Below, piece after piece: positions 34,340-43,907 of a stretch of DNA of 64,000 nucleotides (positions within the stretch are counted from its first letter, which is position 1; each line of letters starts with the position of its first letter). The DNA comes from Terriglobia bacterium (lineage in GTDB: Bacteria; Acidobacteriota; Terriglobia; Terriglobales; Acidobacteriaceae). The stretch is from NCBI GenBank assembly GCA_032252755.1, contig JAVUPY010000032.1, forward strand, positions 62,001 to 126,000, read 5' to 3'. The position numbers were made by a program, and so were the translations under genes. Below the pieces are notes generated by a model that was given only the letters and a program-made list of their open reading frames with translations, was not told where the DNA came from and did not search any database.

Positions 34340-35932
34340 TCAACTGCCGGATGTGGATTCAGCGCGAAGGGGTTCTTCCGCCTCTTTCGTTTTGGCAGCG
34401 TGTGCGAGTTTGGCTGCCGGAAATGTGAGGTGGAAAACAGTGCCGTGGTTCTCAAAATCGGTAGAACTGGTCACGGTGATGGTGCCACTGTTGCGGGCGA
34501 CGAGTTCCCGGGAGACCCAAAGGCCGAGACCGGTGCCGACGTCTTTCTTCGTCGTAAAGAAGGGATCGAAAATTTTCATCAGGTTCTGCTCGGCTATGCC
34601 ATATCCATTGTCGGCAATTTCGATTATGACGGTTTGATCGGCGGTAGCGATGGTGATATCGAGACGACCGCTTTCGCCGTGCATGGCGTCTACGGCGTTG
34701 GCGATGAGATTGGATAAGACCTGCCGGATTTCGCCAGTCTTGGCGAAGATTTCCGAGTCGGGGTCGCAGTGACGGCCGACCGCAACCTTCCCTTCCAACT
34801 TGTTGCGATACACGTCCAGAACTCCATCCAGCAGCGCAGAGACCTTGATGACGGAGGGCTTTGCTTCTTCTCGATAAAACCCGAGGGTACGCCGGGCAAT
34901 GGCGGCAACGCGGACCAATTCGCTCTCGGTAATCTCAAGGTATTTGGCACGCAGGTCCTGGGGCACGCTCTCGGTTTTCAAAAGGTAAATGATGTTCGTG
35001 ATCGACTCGAGCGGATTGTTGATTTCATGCGCGATGGATGCAGCCATTCGGCCAGCCGCGGCAATCTGGCCGCTGCGGAGGAGGGCGGACTCCATCTCGA
35101 CTTTTTTCCGGTCGGCCTCGTTCAGAGTGGTCGCCGTCCAGACTGCAAGGGCCGTGAATACCGTCGCGAAAGCTATGACGGAAAGCGCAATGCCAAACCG
35201 CTCGGTGACGAATCCCCCTTCTTCCGCCCAGAGTTGAATAGCTCCAAAGGCGGGAAGCAGGATGATGACGGCGACTATCATTTGCCGGGTCGCGACGGCA
35301 CCGGCGAACGGACTGAGAAGGGTCTCAGCAGTCACTGGTTGCGCCGGCCCGCAGAGCAGAGCGAAACCCAAAACCGCGAAAAGAATGGCCGTATGTACGG
35401 CCATCACGTGACTATAAAGCTGTTGTACTCCATAAAGATATGCAATAAGGCTCAAGTATGAGACGAGCAATACCGGAAGCGAGAAGTATTCGCTTAAGCC
35501 GCGTCTCGGTATCCGCAACGTCACCAGGCTAATGCCCGCCAGCACGAAGCCGATGGCGGTGTTGGGGACGAAGCGGCCCGGCAAGGGGATATTCCAGTCG
35601 GAGAGCCGGTGCGCCATGAAAAGGCGGTCTATACTGAGGTCGATTCCGAACACGTATTCGGTAACGGTCGCCAGCGCAAACATGCCGACCAGGAGGCCGA
35701 TGATCGCTCCGAGTTCAGGACGCCAGCGGCCACCCGAGACTTGCAACAGAATCGAGACCCCACACAGGACAAAACAGAGCGCAGTGTTGGGCGCGACGAA
35801 AGTACCCAGAGCTTCACCCTTGAGAATGGGGATACGGAACTGCCAGCCCGCAATGACGCAAAGGCCCGCGAGAATGTTGATGCCAGCGAGCCAAACTGCT
35901 ATCCGGGGCAGAAGGTTGCGAGAATCCGTCAT
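34340..35932 (-). CDS. Membrane sensor histidine kinase
   Basis: A 530-residue kinase. Seven or eight hydrophobic segments fill residues about 10-265. A HisKA domain follows with phospho-acceptor His302 (ASIAHEINNPLE) and then a complete HATPase (NLIANAVDAM; DNGYGI; DPFFTTKKDVGTGLGLWVSREL). No PAS or receiver domain is seen, and no response regulator is adjacent, so the partner is unknown. The signal is probably sensed in or near the membrane. A 14-bp palindrome lies 34 bp upstream of the start. Confidence 0.9.
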   Translation of the reverse strand: MTDSRNLLPRIAVWLAGINILAGLCVIAGWQFRIPILKGEALGTFVAPNTALCFVLCGVSILLQVSGGRWRPELGAIIGLLVGMFALATVTEYVFGIDLSIDRLFMAHRLSDWNIPLPGRFVPNTAIGFVLAGISLVTLRIPRRGLSEYFSLPVLLVSYLSLIAYLYGVQQLYSHVMAVHTAILFAVLGFALLCGPAQPVTAETLLSPFAGAVATRQMIVAVIILLPAFGAIQLWAEEGGFVTERFGIALSVIAFATVFTALAVWTATTLNEADRKKVEMESALLRSGQIAAAGRMAASIAHEINNPLESITNIIYLLKTESVPQDLRAKYLEITESELVRVAAIARRTLGFYREEAKPSVIKVSALLDGVLDVYRNKLEGKVAVGRHCDPDSEIFAKTGEIRQVLSNLIANAVDAMHGESGRLDITIATADQTVIIEIADNGYGIAEQNLMKIFDPFFTTKKDVGTGLGLWVSRELVARNSGTITVTSSTDFENHGTVFHLTFPAAKLAHAAKTKEAEEPLRAESTSGS

Positions 35933-35965
35933 TGGGGGCGGCGCAAATCAATGAAGGTGCGATGG

Positions 35966-35979
35966 TGCACTATAGTGCA
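35966..35979. promoter_or_regulatory. Perfect 14-bp palindrome upstream of the sensor kinase
   Basis: TGCACTATAGTGCA is its own reverse complement. It lies in the 111-bp gap between recN and the kinase, 34 bp before the kinase start on the minus strand, where an operator would sit. The binding protein is unknown. Confidence 0.5.
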
Positions 35980-36043
35980 TCACGTGTGCAGTTGGATGCA
36001 ATCGGGAGAGCCTGAAAGTCTTAAAAAGAGGGCGACAGGCGCA

Positions 36044-37738
36044 TTATGGCAGAGATTTGCCTGCCACCTGGGTCAGCATCTGCTCGGCATTCTTGAGGCT
36101 GGCTTCGGTGAGCCTGGCTCCACTGAGCATGCGGGCGATCTCTTCCACGCGCTCTTTCCCGTCCAGCGGAAGCACGGTGGTCCGGGTGCGGCCGGCGGAT
36201 TCCTTTTTTGCGATAAGGAAATGGTGGTCGGCGAACGAAGCGATTTGAGGCAGGTGGGTTATGCAGAGAACCTGCTTCGTTCGCGAGAGGGCTTTCAGCT
36301 TCCGGCCGACAGCTTCGGCGGCTCGACCGCCAATGCCGGTGTCGATCTCGTCGAAAACCAAGGTTCGCTGGTGGTCGGACTTCTTCGTGCCACGACCCGC
36401 TTCGACCGAAGCCTTGAGGGCGAGCATGACGCGCGAGAGTTCCCCGCCGGAAGCGATGTGCTCGATGGCACCGAGGGGCTCGCCGAGATTAGCTGAAATC
36501 AGGTACGCGACCTGGTCGAAGCCGGTCGAGGTCCAGTTCCCTTCCTCGTCGGAGCCGCTGACGTCGATCTTGAACTTTGCCTTCATGGCGAGATCGTTGA
36601 CCTCGGCTTCAACGGTCTTCTCGAGTTTGTGGGCTACTTCGTAGCGCTTCTTGGAGAGCGTACGGGCCTCGGCCAGATACATTTCGGCAGCCTTGTCAAG
36701 CTGCTTCTTCAAATCACGGAGAACCTCATCCTTATTTTCGATTTCGTTGAGCTTGCGGCGGAGGTCGTCCGCGTAGGTGAGCACGTCTTCCAGCGTGGTG
36801 CCGTACTTGCGGCGGAGACGATCGATGAGGGCGAGGCGGTCTTCAACTTCGGCGAGACGCTCGGGGGAAGCGTCTATGCTCTCAGAATAGTCGCGAAGAG
36901 TAATTCCGATTTCGGCAACTGTGATGCGAGCGGACTCAATCTGGGAGATCGATTCCTGGAACTTCGGGTCGAAGCGCGCGAGATCTTCAAGTTGCCTCAT
37001 GGCAGCCGCGATCGTTGCCGACGCGGATTGCGCATTGTCGTACAGCGAATCGTAGGCGGAGAGGGCGGCATTGAGGATGCGCTCGGAGTTGGCCAGCACG
37101 CGTTTTTCGGATTCGAGCTTCTGGTCCTCGCCGGCATGAAGCGCAGCATTGTCGATCTCTTTGAGCTGGAAGCTCCAGAGATCGACGAGACGGAGTTTGT
37201 CCTTCTCGCCCTGCTCGAGTTCGGCAATGTGCTGGCGGATGCGGTTCCACTCGGCGAAGGCGTTCGTGACGGCAGCCGTGTCGATCCCGGAAGCGGTATC
37301 GAGGAGAGCAAGGCGCGCGGGTGGATCGAATGCCATCATCGACTCATTCTGCGCATGGACAATGGCGAGGTGCGGCGCCAGTTGCTTGAGAACCGCGACA
37401 GTCGCAGGCTGATTGTTGACGAAGACGCGGGCCTTGCCGGTGGAAAGGATTTCGCGACGAAGTATGACCTGGTCGGCGTCGGAGTCGAGTCCGTTGGCTT
37501 CGAGGGCCTCGCACAATGGCCTCGAATCGGCTTCGAAGACGGCGGTGATGATGGCGCGGTCGGAGCCGTGCCGGATCACGTCTGTCGAGGCTTTTTCGCC
37601 GAGGAGCAGGGCCAGAGCGTCGATAAGAATGGACTTGCCGGCGCCGGTTTCGCCGGTCAGGAGATTGAGGCCGGGGCCGAACTCCACGACCACGTTGTCA
37701 ATGACGGCGTAGTTTTCAACCCGAAGTTCGAGCAGCAC
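36044..37738 (-). CDS. recN: DNA repair protein RecN
   Basis: An SMC-like ATPase for double-strand break repair, 564 residues. The start LRVENYAVID and Walker A GETGAGKS (29-36) are typical. A coiled-coil middle (about 155-360) and the C-terminal ABC signature (ASGGELSRVMLALK) with Walker B (TLVFDEIDTGIGG) complete the split ATPase. Length and order match the family. No SOS-type operator was identified upstream. Confidence 0.96.
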   Translation of the reverse strand: MLLELRVENYAVIDNVVVEFGPGLNLLTGETGAGKSILIDALALLLGEKASTDVIRHGSDRAIITAVFEADSRPLCEALEANGLDSDADQVILRREILSTGKARVFVNNQPATVAVLKQLAPHLAIVHAQNESMMAFDPPARLALLDTASGIDTAAVTNAFAEWNRIRQHIAELEQGEKDKLRLVDLWSFQLKEIDNAALHAGEDQKLESEKRVLANSERILNAALSAYDSLYDNAQSASATIAAAMRQLEDLARFDPKFQESISQIESARITVAEIGITLRDYSESIDASPERLAEVEDRLALIDRLRRKYGTTLEDVLTYADDLRRKLNEIENKDEVLRDLKKQLDKAAEMYLAEARTLSKKRYEVAHKLEKTVEAEVNDLAMKAKFKIDVSGSDEEGNWTSTGFDQVAYLISANLGEPLGAIEHIASGGELSRVMLALKASVEAGRGTKKSDHQRTLVFDEIDTGIGGRAAEAVGRKLKALSRTKQVLCITHLPQIASFADHHFLIAKKESAGRTRTTVLPLDGKERVEEIARMLSGARLTEASLKNAEQMLTQVAGKSLP

Positions 37739-37810
37739 CAGAGAGCCCTTTTGAGAGGGAGTCGAGCGAAGGATAGCACGGGAAAGAAAAACAAACCACG
37801 AAGGACACTA

Positions 37811-37851
37811 AAGGGCATGAAGGACTCAGCTCAGTGGTCCTTCGTGCCCTT
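37811..37851. repeat. Long inverted repeat between recN and the DUF6249-like gene
   Basis: AAGGGCATGAAGGAC (37811-37825) and GTCCTTCGTGCCCTT (37837-37851) pair over 15 bp with a single G-T wobble and an 11-nt loop. CCACGAAGGAC just before it and TTTGTGGTT just after extend a weaker pairing. The CCTTCGTGGT word recurs near 54680. It may act as a terminator on either strand. Confidence 0.65.
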
Positions 37852-37863
37852 TGTGGTTAAGTC

Positions 37864-38223
37864 TTACTGGTGAACCTGCAGGTCGCGCTTCACCATCAGG
37901 TGGTCGACGAAGAAGCCGATGCCGATGGCGAACGGGATCAGGCCGAAGTAGGACGCGATGTAGGCGTCGTGCTCAATGCGGCCGATGAGGGCAAAGGTTG
38001 CCGTCCAGCCCAGGGCCGCGCATACGAGCAGGATGCCGGCACGACGCGAGCGCGCTACCTGTGTAAGTTCGGGCTCCATGGGGACCGCCACGCCGCGGGC
38101 GATAGCCGCCATTCGCTCCTCGCTCTTGAGCCGTCGAACCCGGAAATAGGTGTACAAAGCCGCGAGCGGGATACCGCACGTCAAAACCACTGCCGCCAAT
38201 CCGATGAACTCTCCGCCGTTCAT
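37864..38223 (-). CDS. Small membrane protein, DUF6249-like
   Basis: 119 residues from ATG 38223 (GGAGG 7 nt upstream). One helix at the N-terminus (FIGLAAVVLTCGIPLAALY), a basic cytoplasmic stretch with 'RLKSEERMAAIARGV', and two C-terminal helices. This layout, with the 'ERMAAIARG' segment, is typical of a small bacterial membrane family of unknown function. Confidence 0.75.
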   Translation of the reverse strand: MNGGEFIGLAAVVLTCGIPLAALYTYFRVRRLKSEERMAAIARGVAVPMEPELTQVARSRRAGILLVCAALGWTATFALIGRIEHDAYIASYFGLIPFAIGIGFFVDHLMVKRDLQVHQ

Positions 38224-38354
38224 ATCATCCTCCGTGCCGCGCCGAGGGCGCTGGGTCACTGTCTGAAACCCACTGACAATGGAAGATACGTTGGGGGAGG
38301 TAAGGAAGTTCCGGGAGAGTCGGGCGCTCTCATGCGAAAATCGAGGGTTCTGTC

Positions 38355-40448
38355 ATGGGTACGACAAATCGAGAGACGAGGACAGCGGAATTCGAGCTAC
38401 CAGGATTCATCCAGGCCGTCCGGGAGAGGATGGCGGACGACTTGGTTCGCCGAGGTCGTCGCGCCCGGTGGAACGATGTTTCTGTTGGGCGATCTGTCGA
38501 CCGGATCCTCATTCGACTTCTGTTCCTGCGGATGTGCGAGGACCGCGGCGTGCCCCTTTCAGAAGCACAATGGCGAACAATCGAGAAGACGCTGGGGCTT
38601 GTGCCTTCCGACGACCAACTTCAGGACTCGAATGTGCCCGACCGCCTTCTGGCGAACCTTGCCGATGGGTTTGCACGCGATTGGCCGGATTTGGCGGCCA
38701 TTACCACAGAGGCTCTCGGCTCGATATACGAGAGCTTCCTGGCGAAGAGATTGACTCTTGCACGGAGCGGGCCTCGGTTCGAACCGGCACGAGACAGGCG
38801 CAAGCACGCGGGGGCCTTTTACACTCCGCAATACATCGTTGACTACATCGTCGAGGAAACAGTGGGGAAACTCGTCGCGGGCAAGTCTCCGGCTGAGATG
38901 AGAACGATGCGATTCGTCGATCCGGCGTGTGGCGGGGGCAGGTTCCTGCTGCGAGTGTATGAGCGAATGCTGGAGGAGCACTCGCGCTGGTTCGAGCGGC
39001 ATCCTGAAGAGCGGGAATATGCAACGGGTGATCGTCATGGGAAGGTGCGACTGCCGTTTGCTATTCGACGACAAGTTCTGGCGGAGTGCGTTTTCGGGGT
39101 CGACTTCGACGCAGAAGCGGTCGAAGTAACCAAGCTGTCGCTGATTTTGAAATTGCTGGAGGGCGGCGGAGAGGCGCAGAGACCGGATCTCGCAGAAGAG
39201 TTGCCGAACCTCTCAACCAACATCAAGTGCGGAAACTCGCTCGTTGCCCCCGGACCGGATACGCCAGATGGCCTCGCCGGGTTCTCATGGGAGCAGGAAT
39301 TCACAGAGGTCTTTCGCTCCGACGGGTTTGACGTTGTGCTTGGTAATCCGCCTTACGGAGCAGAATTGAGCGGGGTTGTGCGCAAGTACCTGGGGAACCG
39401 CTTCGACCTTGGAACCAGCGATACAGCGGCGTTAATGATGGTTCACTCGTTGCGAGCGCTCACAAAGCCCGGTGGTGTTAACGGATTTATCGTGCCGAAG
39501 GCGTTTACGTACTCATCGAGTTGGGAGAAAGTTCGCGGCGAAATGATCGACGCACTGACGACGCTGGTGGACGTCGGAAAAGTCTGGCCGAAGGTGAAGC
39601 TCGAGCAGGTTATCTATGTTGCAGAGAAGGGCGCGAGCACGGGGACCTACACCAATCGGCGGCGGGAGGAAGAGCGATTCTGTGATGTCGCTGAAATTCA
39701 GAAGGAACACAGTGGCACGTTTGGTTTCTTTCTTAATGGGATTACGCGAGCGGAACTTGAGGTGGGGCTAAAGATTCGGAATGTTGGGAGTTTCCTGGGC
39801 GAGTACATCACGAACACACGCGGCGCGATGATCCAGGGCGATGTTTTCGAACGGGCCGGAGGGCGCCGGGTAATCGGCGGGAAGCAGATTCAGCGCTTTC
39901 GGATCGCCGGCGAGAAGGGATTCGTCTCGACGAACGCCGACCTACCAGAGAATGCGTTCGTGCGGCCCGGGAGCATCCTGGTGCAGAACATCGTTGCACA
40001 TATCGAGAACCCGGTGGATCACATCAAGATCACGGCTGCCATTGCAACTGACAAGATCGCGCCGCAGATCGTAATACTCGACACGGTCAACCAACTGGCC
40101 AACAACTCAGGGCTTTCTTCTTATTTCTTTCTTGCCATCCTGAATTCGCAACTGATGAATTGGTTCGTGTACCGCTTCATCTTCGCCAAGGCGATTCGCA
40201 CGATGCACTTTGATGGGCCTGTGACCGTGCGCATTCCGATTCCGCGACTCACCTCTGCAAACAAGCTCGTATACGAGGAGGTTGTGGATGCTGTGCGGGC
40301 TTTGACTTCTGATGGCTCTTGCCAGGCGACTACGGTTATCGAGCGAGGCTTGCAGACACTGTACGGACTCGGACCAAAAGATGTCGCGGTAATCGAAAGC
40401 GCGATGCCCGAGATGAACGCGCGATCGGCTACTGCTTTTCGGCCATGA
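38355..40448 (+). CDS. Eco57I/type IIG-like adenine DNA methyltransferase
   Basis: A 697-residue protein. An N-terminal helical region (about 10-150) contains VDRILIRLLFLRMCEDRG. The methyltransferase domain has the SAM motif DPACGGG (189-195) and the catalytic NPPY (331-334), giving an N6-adenine methylase. A C-terminal TaqI-like target-recognition region follows (about 440-690). The N-terminal part is too short and lacks a visible PD-(D/E)xK nuclease, and no restriction gene is next to it, so it may be a solitary or BREX-like modification enzyme. GAGGG precedes the ATG. The last 20 bp overlap the convergent lipoprotein gene. Confidence 0.82.
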   Translation: MGTTNRETRTAEFELPGFIQAVRERMADDLVRRGRRARWNDVSVGRSVDRILIRLLFLRMCEDRGVPLSEAQWRTIEKTLGLVPSDDQLQDSNVPDRLLANLADGFARDWPDLAAITTEALGSIYESFLAKRLTLARSGPRFEPARDRRKHAGAFYTPQYIVDYIVEETVGKLVAGKSPAEMRTMRFVDPACGGGRFLLRVYERMLEEHSRWFERHPEEREYATGDRHGKVRLPFAIRRQVLAECVFGVDFDAEAVEVTKLSLILKLLEGGGEAQRPDLAEELPNLSTNIKCGNSLVAPGPDTPDGLAGFSWEQEFTEVFRSDGFDVVLGNPPYGAELSGVVRKYLGNRFDLGTSDTAALMMVHSLRALTKPGGVNGFIVPKAFTYSSSWEKVRGEMIDALTTLVDVGKVWPKVKLEQVIYVAEKGASTGTYTNRRREEERFCDVAEIQKEHSGTFGFFLNGITRAELEVGLKIRNVGSFLGEYITNTRGAMIQGDVFERAGGRRVIGGKQIQRFRIAGEKGFVSTNADLPENAFVRPGSILVQNIVAHIENPVDHIKITAAIATDKIAPQIVILDTVNQLANNSGLSSYFFLAILNSQLMNWFVYRFIFAKAIRTMHFDGPVTVRIPIPRLTSANKLVYEEVVDAVRALTSDGSCQATTVIERGLQTLYGLGPKDVAVIESAMPEMNARSATAFRP

Positions 40449-41244
40449 CTGTCTGGCCGGTTTTCTCTATCTCGACATACTTCCCGTTTCGGAAGCGCAG
40501 GCGCTCAGTGCCCTTCACTGTGTGAAGATCATAAGGGCCCTTCATCGCCATGTCTTTTCCGGAGAGCGTCAGCACGATGTCGTCGTAGCTGGGATTTGAA
40601 CCGGGCACGAACCGGAGGTCGCGGCGATAGCCGAAGCACGGATAGGAGCCGCCGCAGTCGTCCTCGTTGTTATCGGCGGCGATAATCTGGAACGCATCCT
40701 GCACCCCGCCCTTCCACGGCACGAGCAGCGCCTCCTGCGTCATGGTCTGCGCCCGGCTCGTGGTGACGCGCAGCAGGAGCGCGTGGCGGTCCGGCCCAAG
40801 CTGTACCAACTCTGCCGCGGGCGGCTTACCAAAATCGCCGAAGACAAGCGCGGCGCGGCTGACACTCTCCAGTTGCCACCCATTGGTGCCGGAAACGAAT
40901 ACCGCCGCGGAGATGAGAGGTGCACAACCTCTACAATCGAAGGGCTGTCCGGCGGGCTTCGCCCACGTGAGCATGTAGTATTTGCGGATGCCGTTCTCGC
41001 TGGTTTCCTGCGTGAAGAATGGGCGTGCCCTGATTTCGTCCTTGTCTGCAAAGTTGGGATCCTTCACCGCTCCCTGGGGCACGCGATACAGCGACGCCTT
41101 GATGATGAGATCGAAGTTGCCAAAAAGCGTTCGCATGGCCTCGGTGCTCTCGAACGGACGCGACTCAGCGGGTTGGGCCTGATGACGAGCGCACCCGGCG
41201 AACAAGAGGGTCCCGAAAATCAAACTTGCGATTAACTTGCGCAT
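40429..41244 (-). CDS. Lipoprotein of unknown function
   Basis: ATG 41244 gives 271 residues with a lipoprotein signal peptide (MRKLIASLIFGTLLFAGC, lipobox LFAGC). The mature part is a beta-rich domain with scattered Cys (DCRGCAPLISA; DCGGSYPCFGY) that could form disulfides. No family recognised. It is convergent with, and overlaps by 20 bp, the methyltransferase gene. Confidence 0.75.
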   Translation of the reverse strand: MRKLIASLIFGTLLFAGCARHQAQPAESRPFESTEAMRTLFGNFDLIIKASLYRVPQGAVKDPNFADKDEIRARPFFTQETSENGIRKYYMLTWAKPAGQPFDCRGCAPLISAAVFVSGTNGWQLESVSRAALVFGDFGKPPAAELVQLGPDRHALLLRVTTSRAQTMTQEALLVPWKGGVQDAFQIIAADNNEDDCGGSYPCFGYRRDLRFVPGSNPSYDDIVLTLSGKDMAMKGPYDLHTVKGTERLRFRNGKYVEIEKTGQTVMAEKQ

Positions 41245-41359
41245 AACCAGGGTCTTGCCCCTCAATGTGTAACCCCGACACTGGCACAGTGTTGTCCTCG
41301 ACAAGTGCATCCAACACCACACCCGCAACTCTCATCCAACTTGTTTCGAGGTAGTAGGG

Positions 41360-42391
41360 GTGTGTTCTAACATGTTTCATAAACGCGGGAGCACTCATTT
41401 ACTTTTCTTCACATTTCTGAGTTCGGTAATGCTGGCGGCAGTCGCGTGTTCGGGGGGATCTCGCGTGGACCTGCATAAGACGCTCGAGTCCAACTGGCGC
41501 GAACCAGGAGAGGGTGCAGACCCAATGCTGATTGCCGCTTATCAGCCTTGGTTTGGGCGTCCGAACCATATCAATGTCGGATACTCTTCGCAGGATCGGG
41601 TTGTCCTCGAACGACAGGTTGGCGAAGCCAAGCAGTTGGGCATTCGCGCGTTCATCGTGAACTGGTACGGCAAGCGCGACCACTTCGAGGACACGAGCTA
41701 TTCCCTGCTGCAAGAGGTTGCGGCGGAAAATGGATTCAAGACTGCGATCATGTACGACGAAAACGATCGCGACCCGGGGAGCACGACCGCGGCGGTCATC
41801 TCCGACCTGCAGTACGCCTACGATCGCTACATTTCGCCGCAGGTGCCGGACCGGGATGCCTACCTGCGGTTCAATGGGCGGCCGATGATCTTTATCTTTC
41901 CGAAGTCGAACCGCACAAACTGGAATCGCGTGCGGCAGGTACTGAACTCGTGGGAAGATCCGCCGCTGCTCATCTACGAAGGTATCAACGAGAAATTCGT
42001 CGATGACTTCGACGGGTTCTTCGCGTGGGTGCATCCGGGCAAAGAAGGATGGACGCGCAATGGCAGCAACTGGGGTGAGGATTACCTCGAGAACTTCTAC
42101 AAAACCATGAACAACAAGTACCCGAACAAGATCCCCGTGGGAGGGGCGTGGCCCGGGTTCAACGACTCGAGGGCTTCATGGGGCCGAAACCGCAGGATGG
42201 ACGCGCGTTGCGGGAAAACGTTCGAGGAGTCACTGCGTCTCTTCAGGCGCTACTACAACGCCGATCATCCGCTTCCCTTCCTGATGATCGTGACCTGGAA
42301 TGACTACGAAGAAGGCACCGCAATTGAACGGGGATACGCCCATTGCGGTCGCGGGCAGTCATCGCCATATAACACCTTCGGAACCGAGTAA
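41360..42391 (+). CDS. GH99-like / WbsX-type lipoprotein
   Basis: 343 residues from GTG 41360 (GAGGT at 41348-41352); ATG 41372 is an alternative. The signal ends in AVAC, a lipobox. The body looks like a glycoside hydrolase family 99-type TIM barrel: LIAAYQPWFGRP, a middle IVNWYG strand, and TWNDYEEGTAIE near the end, equivalent to the 'WNEW.EGT' motif. GH99 enzymes act on alpha-mannans; related proteins act in polysaccharide synthesis. Substrate not known. Confidence 0.7.
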   Translation: MCSNMFHKRGSTHLLFFTFLSSVMLAAVACSGGSRVDLHKTLESNWREPGEGADPMLIAAYQPWFGRPNHINVGYSSQDRVVLERQVGEAKQLGIRAFIVNWYGKRDHFEDTSYSLLQEVAAENGFKTAIMYDENDRDPGSTTAAVISDLQYAYDRYISPQVPDRDAYLRFNGRPMIFIFPKSNRTNWNRVRQVLNSWEDPPLLIYEGINEKFVDDFDGFFAWVHPGKEGWTRNGSNWGEDYLENFYKTMNNKYPNKIPVGGAWPGFNDSRASWGRNRRMDARCGKTFEESLRLFRRYYNADHPLPFLMIVTWNDYEEGTAIERGYAHCGRGQSSPYNTFGTE

Positions 42392-42422
42392 CAGAGAGAC
42401 CCGGAACAGAAAGCAGCAACAC

Positions 42423-43823
42423 TCACCCGCGAATTTCGTTCATGAAGATGAAGTAGGACATCTGCCAGAGTTCGGTGGGGATGCTGCCGCGTGGGCGCGC
42501 GGTCACTACGAGGTTGTACTCGTCGGTCGCGGGCAACTTCTCGAGTACGGACAGTTCGTTGTTCGGCTCAATCAGGGCGAGGTACTCGAGGAAATGGTAG
42601 ATGTCGGGATCGCCGCTGTAACCATTCCCCGCGAACGATATGTCCGTGTGCTCTCCCGCGAAGTGCCACGCCAGCGAGGCCGCCATCGCGACGGCGCGCT
42701 CGTAGACTTCGGGGCCGACGGATCCGGGAGTCGTGTTGTCAAAGATGAGGCGCATCTTGCGCTCGTCCTCGCGAGTGAACTCGCGAACTTTGAGCGAACC
42801 AGATTTCGCGGTGGACTTCCAATCGACGTGGCGCGCGGAGTCTTCGGGTTCGTATTCGCGAATTCGGTAGAGATCGTATCCGCGGCCTCGGACATACGTT
42901 TCGAATTCGCCGGTGATCAGCGGCAGAACCTCGAAAAATTCGTCGGTGGGTTCGACCGAGGGATAGACGATGATCTCGCGAGTGAGCGGCACGCGACGTG
43001 TCTTCACCAGGAAGGAAAACGGAAAACGTGTCGAAAGCCCGAATCCGTTCTGCACGAATCGTCCACGGCGCGGAAAAAAGAGATCGACGTCGGCGTGACC
43101 GGATTCGCCCGCCGGAACATAGGGAAAATAGACACGTTGATCGAAGAAGTTAGGGACCGGTGCGCTGACACGCACTCGTTCGAGCGCGACGTCGGGCCAG
43201 CGAATCCAGGATCGGTGACTCTGGGTGGACTTGGGAAATTCAAAGGTGGCGCGGTGCCAGACCCAACGCACCTTTTGGCCTTTTTGCTTGGGCGGGATGA
43301 CGCTGGCGGAGAGCAGGGGCAGCAACTGGCGTCGGACGTGAAGGATGAATCGGCCGAGCATGTGCCGGCCGGCAAATACCTGGCCCGGCAGCACGACTTC
43401 CAGATCGACGTCTTTGAGGTTCATCGCAGAGGCAACTCCGCTCACGAGAACCGCGGCCAGCATTGCGGCCACAACAAGAAATAGCAGGTTATTGCCGGTG
43501 TTGAGTGCGGCGATGCCGATGACGACCGTCAAAATGATGTAGAAGACGCCTTCTTTCGTGACTTCGTAGTTGAAGGCATCGCGAATTCGGCCGACCCCGA
43601 CGCGGCGCGCCAGGTACGGAACCGTGGTGACACCCACTGCTGTCGCCAACACCAGCGCCAGCGATGCAAACGCCATGCTCGCGATCATGTTCCCGCCTTC
43701 GCTGAAGGCGGTGGAAAGCAGCGCCATGCCGAAGGCAAGCACGAGGCCAATCACCGCGATCACAAAGCGAATCCACGCTTCGCGATCGACGCCAGCGAGA
43801 ATGTCTTTCAGAGTGTCACGCAT
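42423..43823 (-). CDS. DUF58 membrane protein
   Basis: 466 residues with about four membrane helices in the first 150 residues (with GNNLLFLVVAAMLAAVLVSG). The DUF58 core follows, with the hallmark EYEPEDSARHVDWKSTAKSG. DUF58 proteins usually neighbour a MoxR ATPase and von Willebrand-type proteins, but no MoxR gene lies in this window. Role unknown. Confidence 0.9.
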   Translation of the reverse strand: MRDTLKDILAGVDREAWIRFVIAVIGLVLAFGMALLSTAFSEGGNMIASMAFASLALVLATAVGVTTVPYLARRVGVGRIRDAFNYEVTKEGVFYIILTVVIGIAALNTGNNLLFLVVAAMLAAVLVSGVASAMNLKDVDLEVVLPGQVFAGRHMLGRFILHVRRQLLPLLSASVIPPKQKGQKVRWVWHRATFEFPKSTQSHRSWIRWPDVALERVRVSAPVPNFFDQRVYFPYVPAGESGHADVDLFFPRRGRFVQNGFGLSTRFPFSFLVKTRRVPLTREIIVYPSVEPTDEFFEVLPLITGEFETYVRGRGYDLYRIREYEPEDSARHVDWKSTAKSGSLKVREFTREDERKMRLIFDNTTPGSVGPEVYERAVAMAASLAWHFAGEHTDISFAGNGYSGDPDIYHFLEYLALIEPNNELSVLEKLPATDEYNLVVTARPRGSIPTELWQMSYFIFMNEIRG

Positions 43824-43907
43824 ACCGAACTACTGAGGAGCAAGGTTCAAGGCACGAGACGACTCGGGTTTGTGTCCTTGCACCTTGCACCTTGTACTTC
43901 ACAAGAA
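43824..43907. repeat. Short CTTGCAC direct repeats
   Basis: In this 84-bp gap CCTTGCACCTTGCACCTTG repeats an 8-bp unit, and GGTTCAAGGCAC is a related inverse copy. It is a small simple repeat between two minus-strand genes. Confidence 0.5.

Noticed and set aside
38770-38795. GGTTCGAACC resembling a tRNA T-loop
   Set aside because: It lies in frame inside the methyltransferase gene and no cloverleaf can be built around it.
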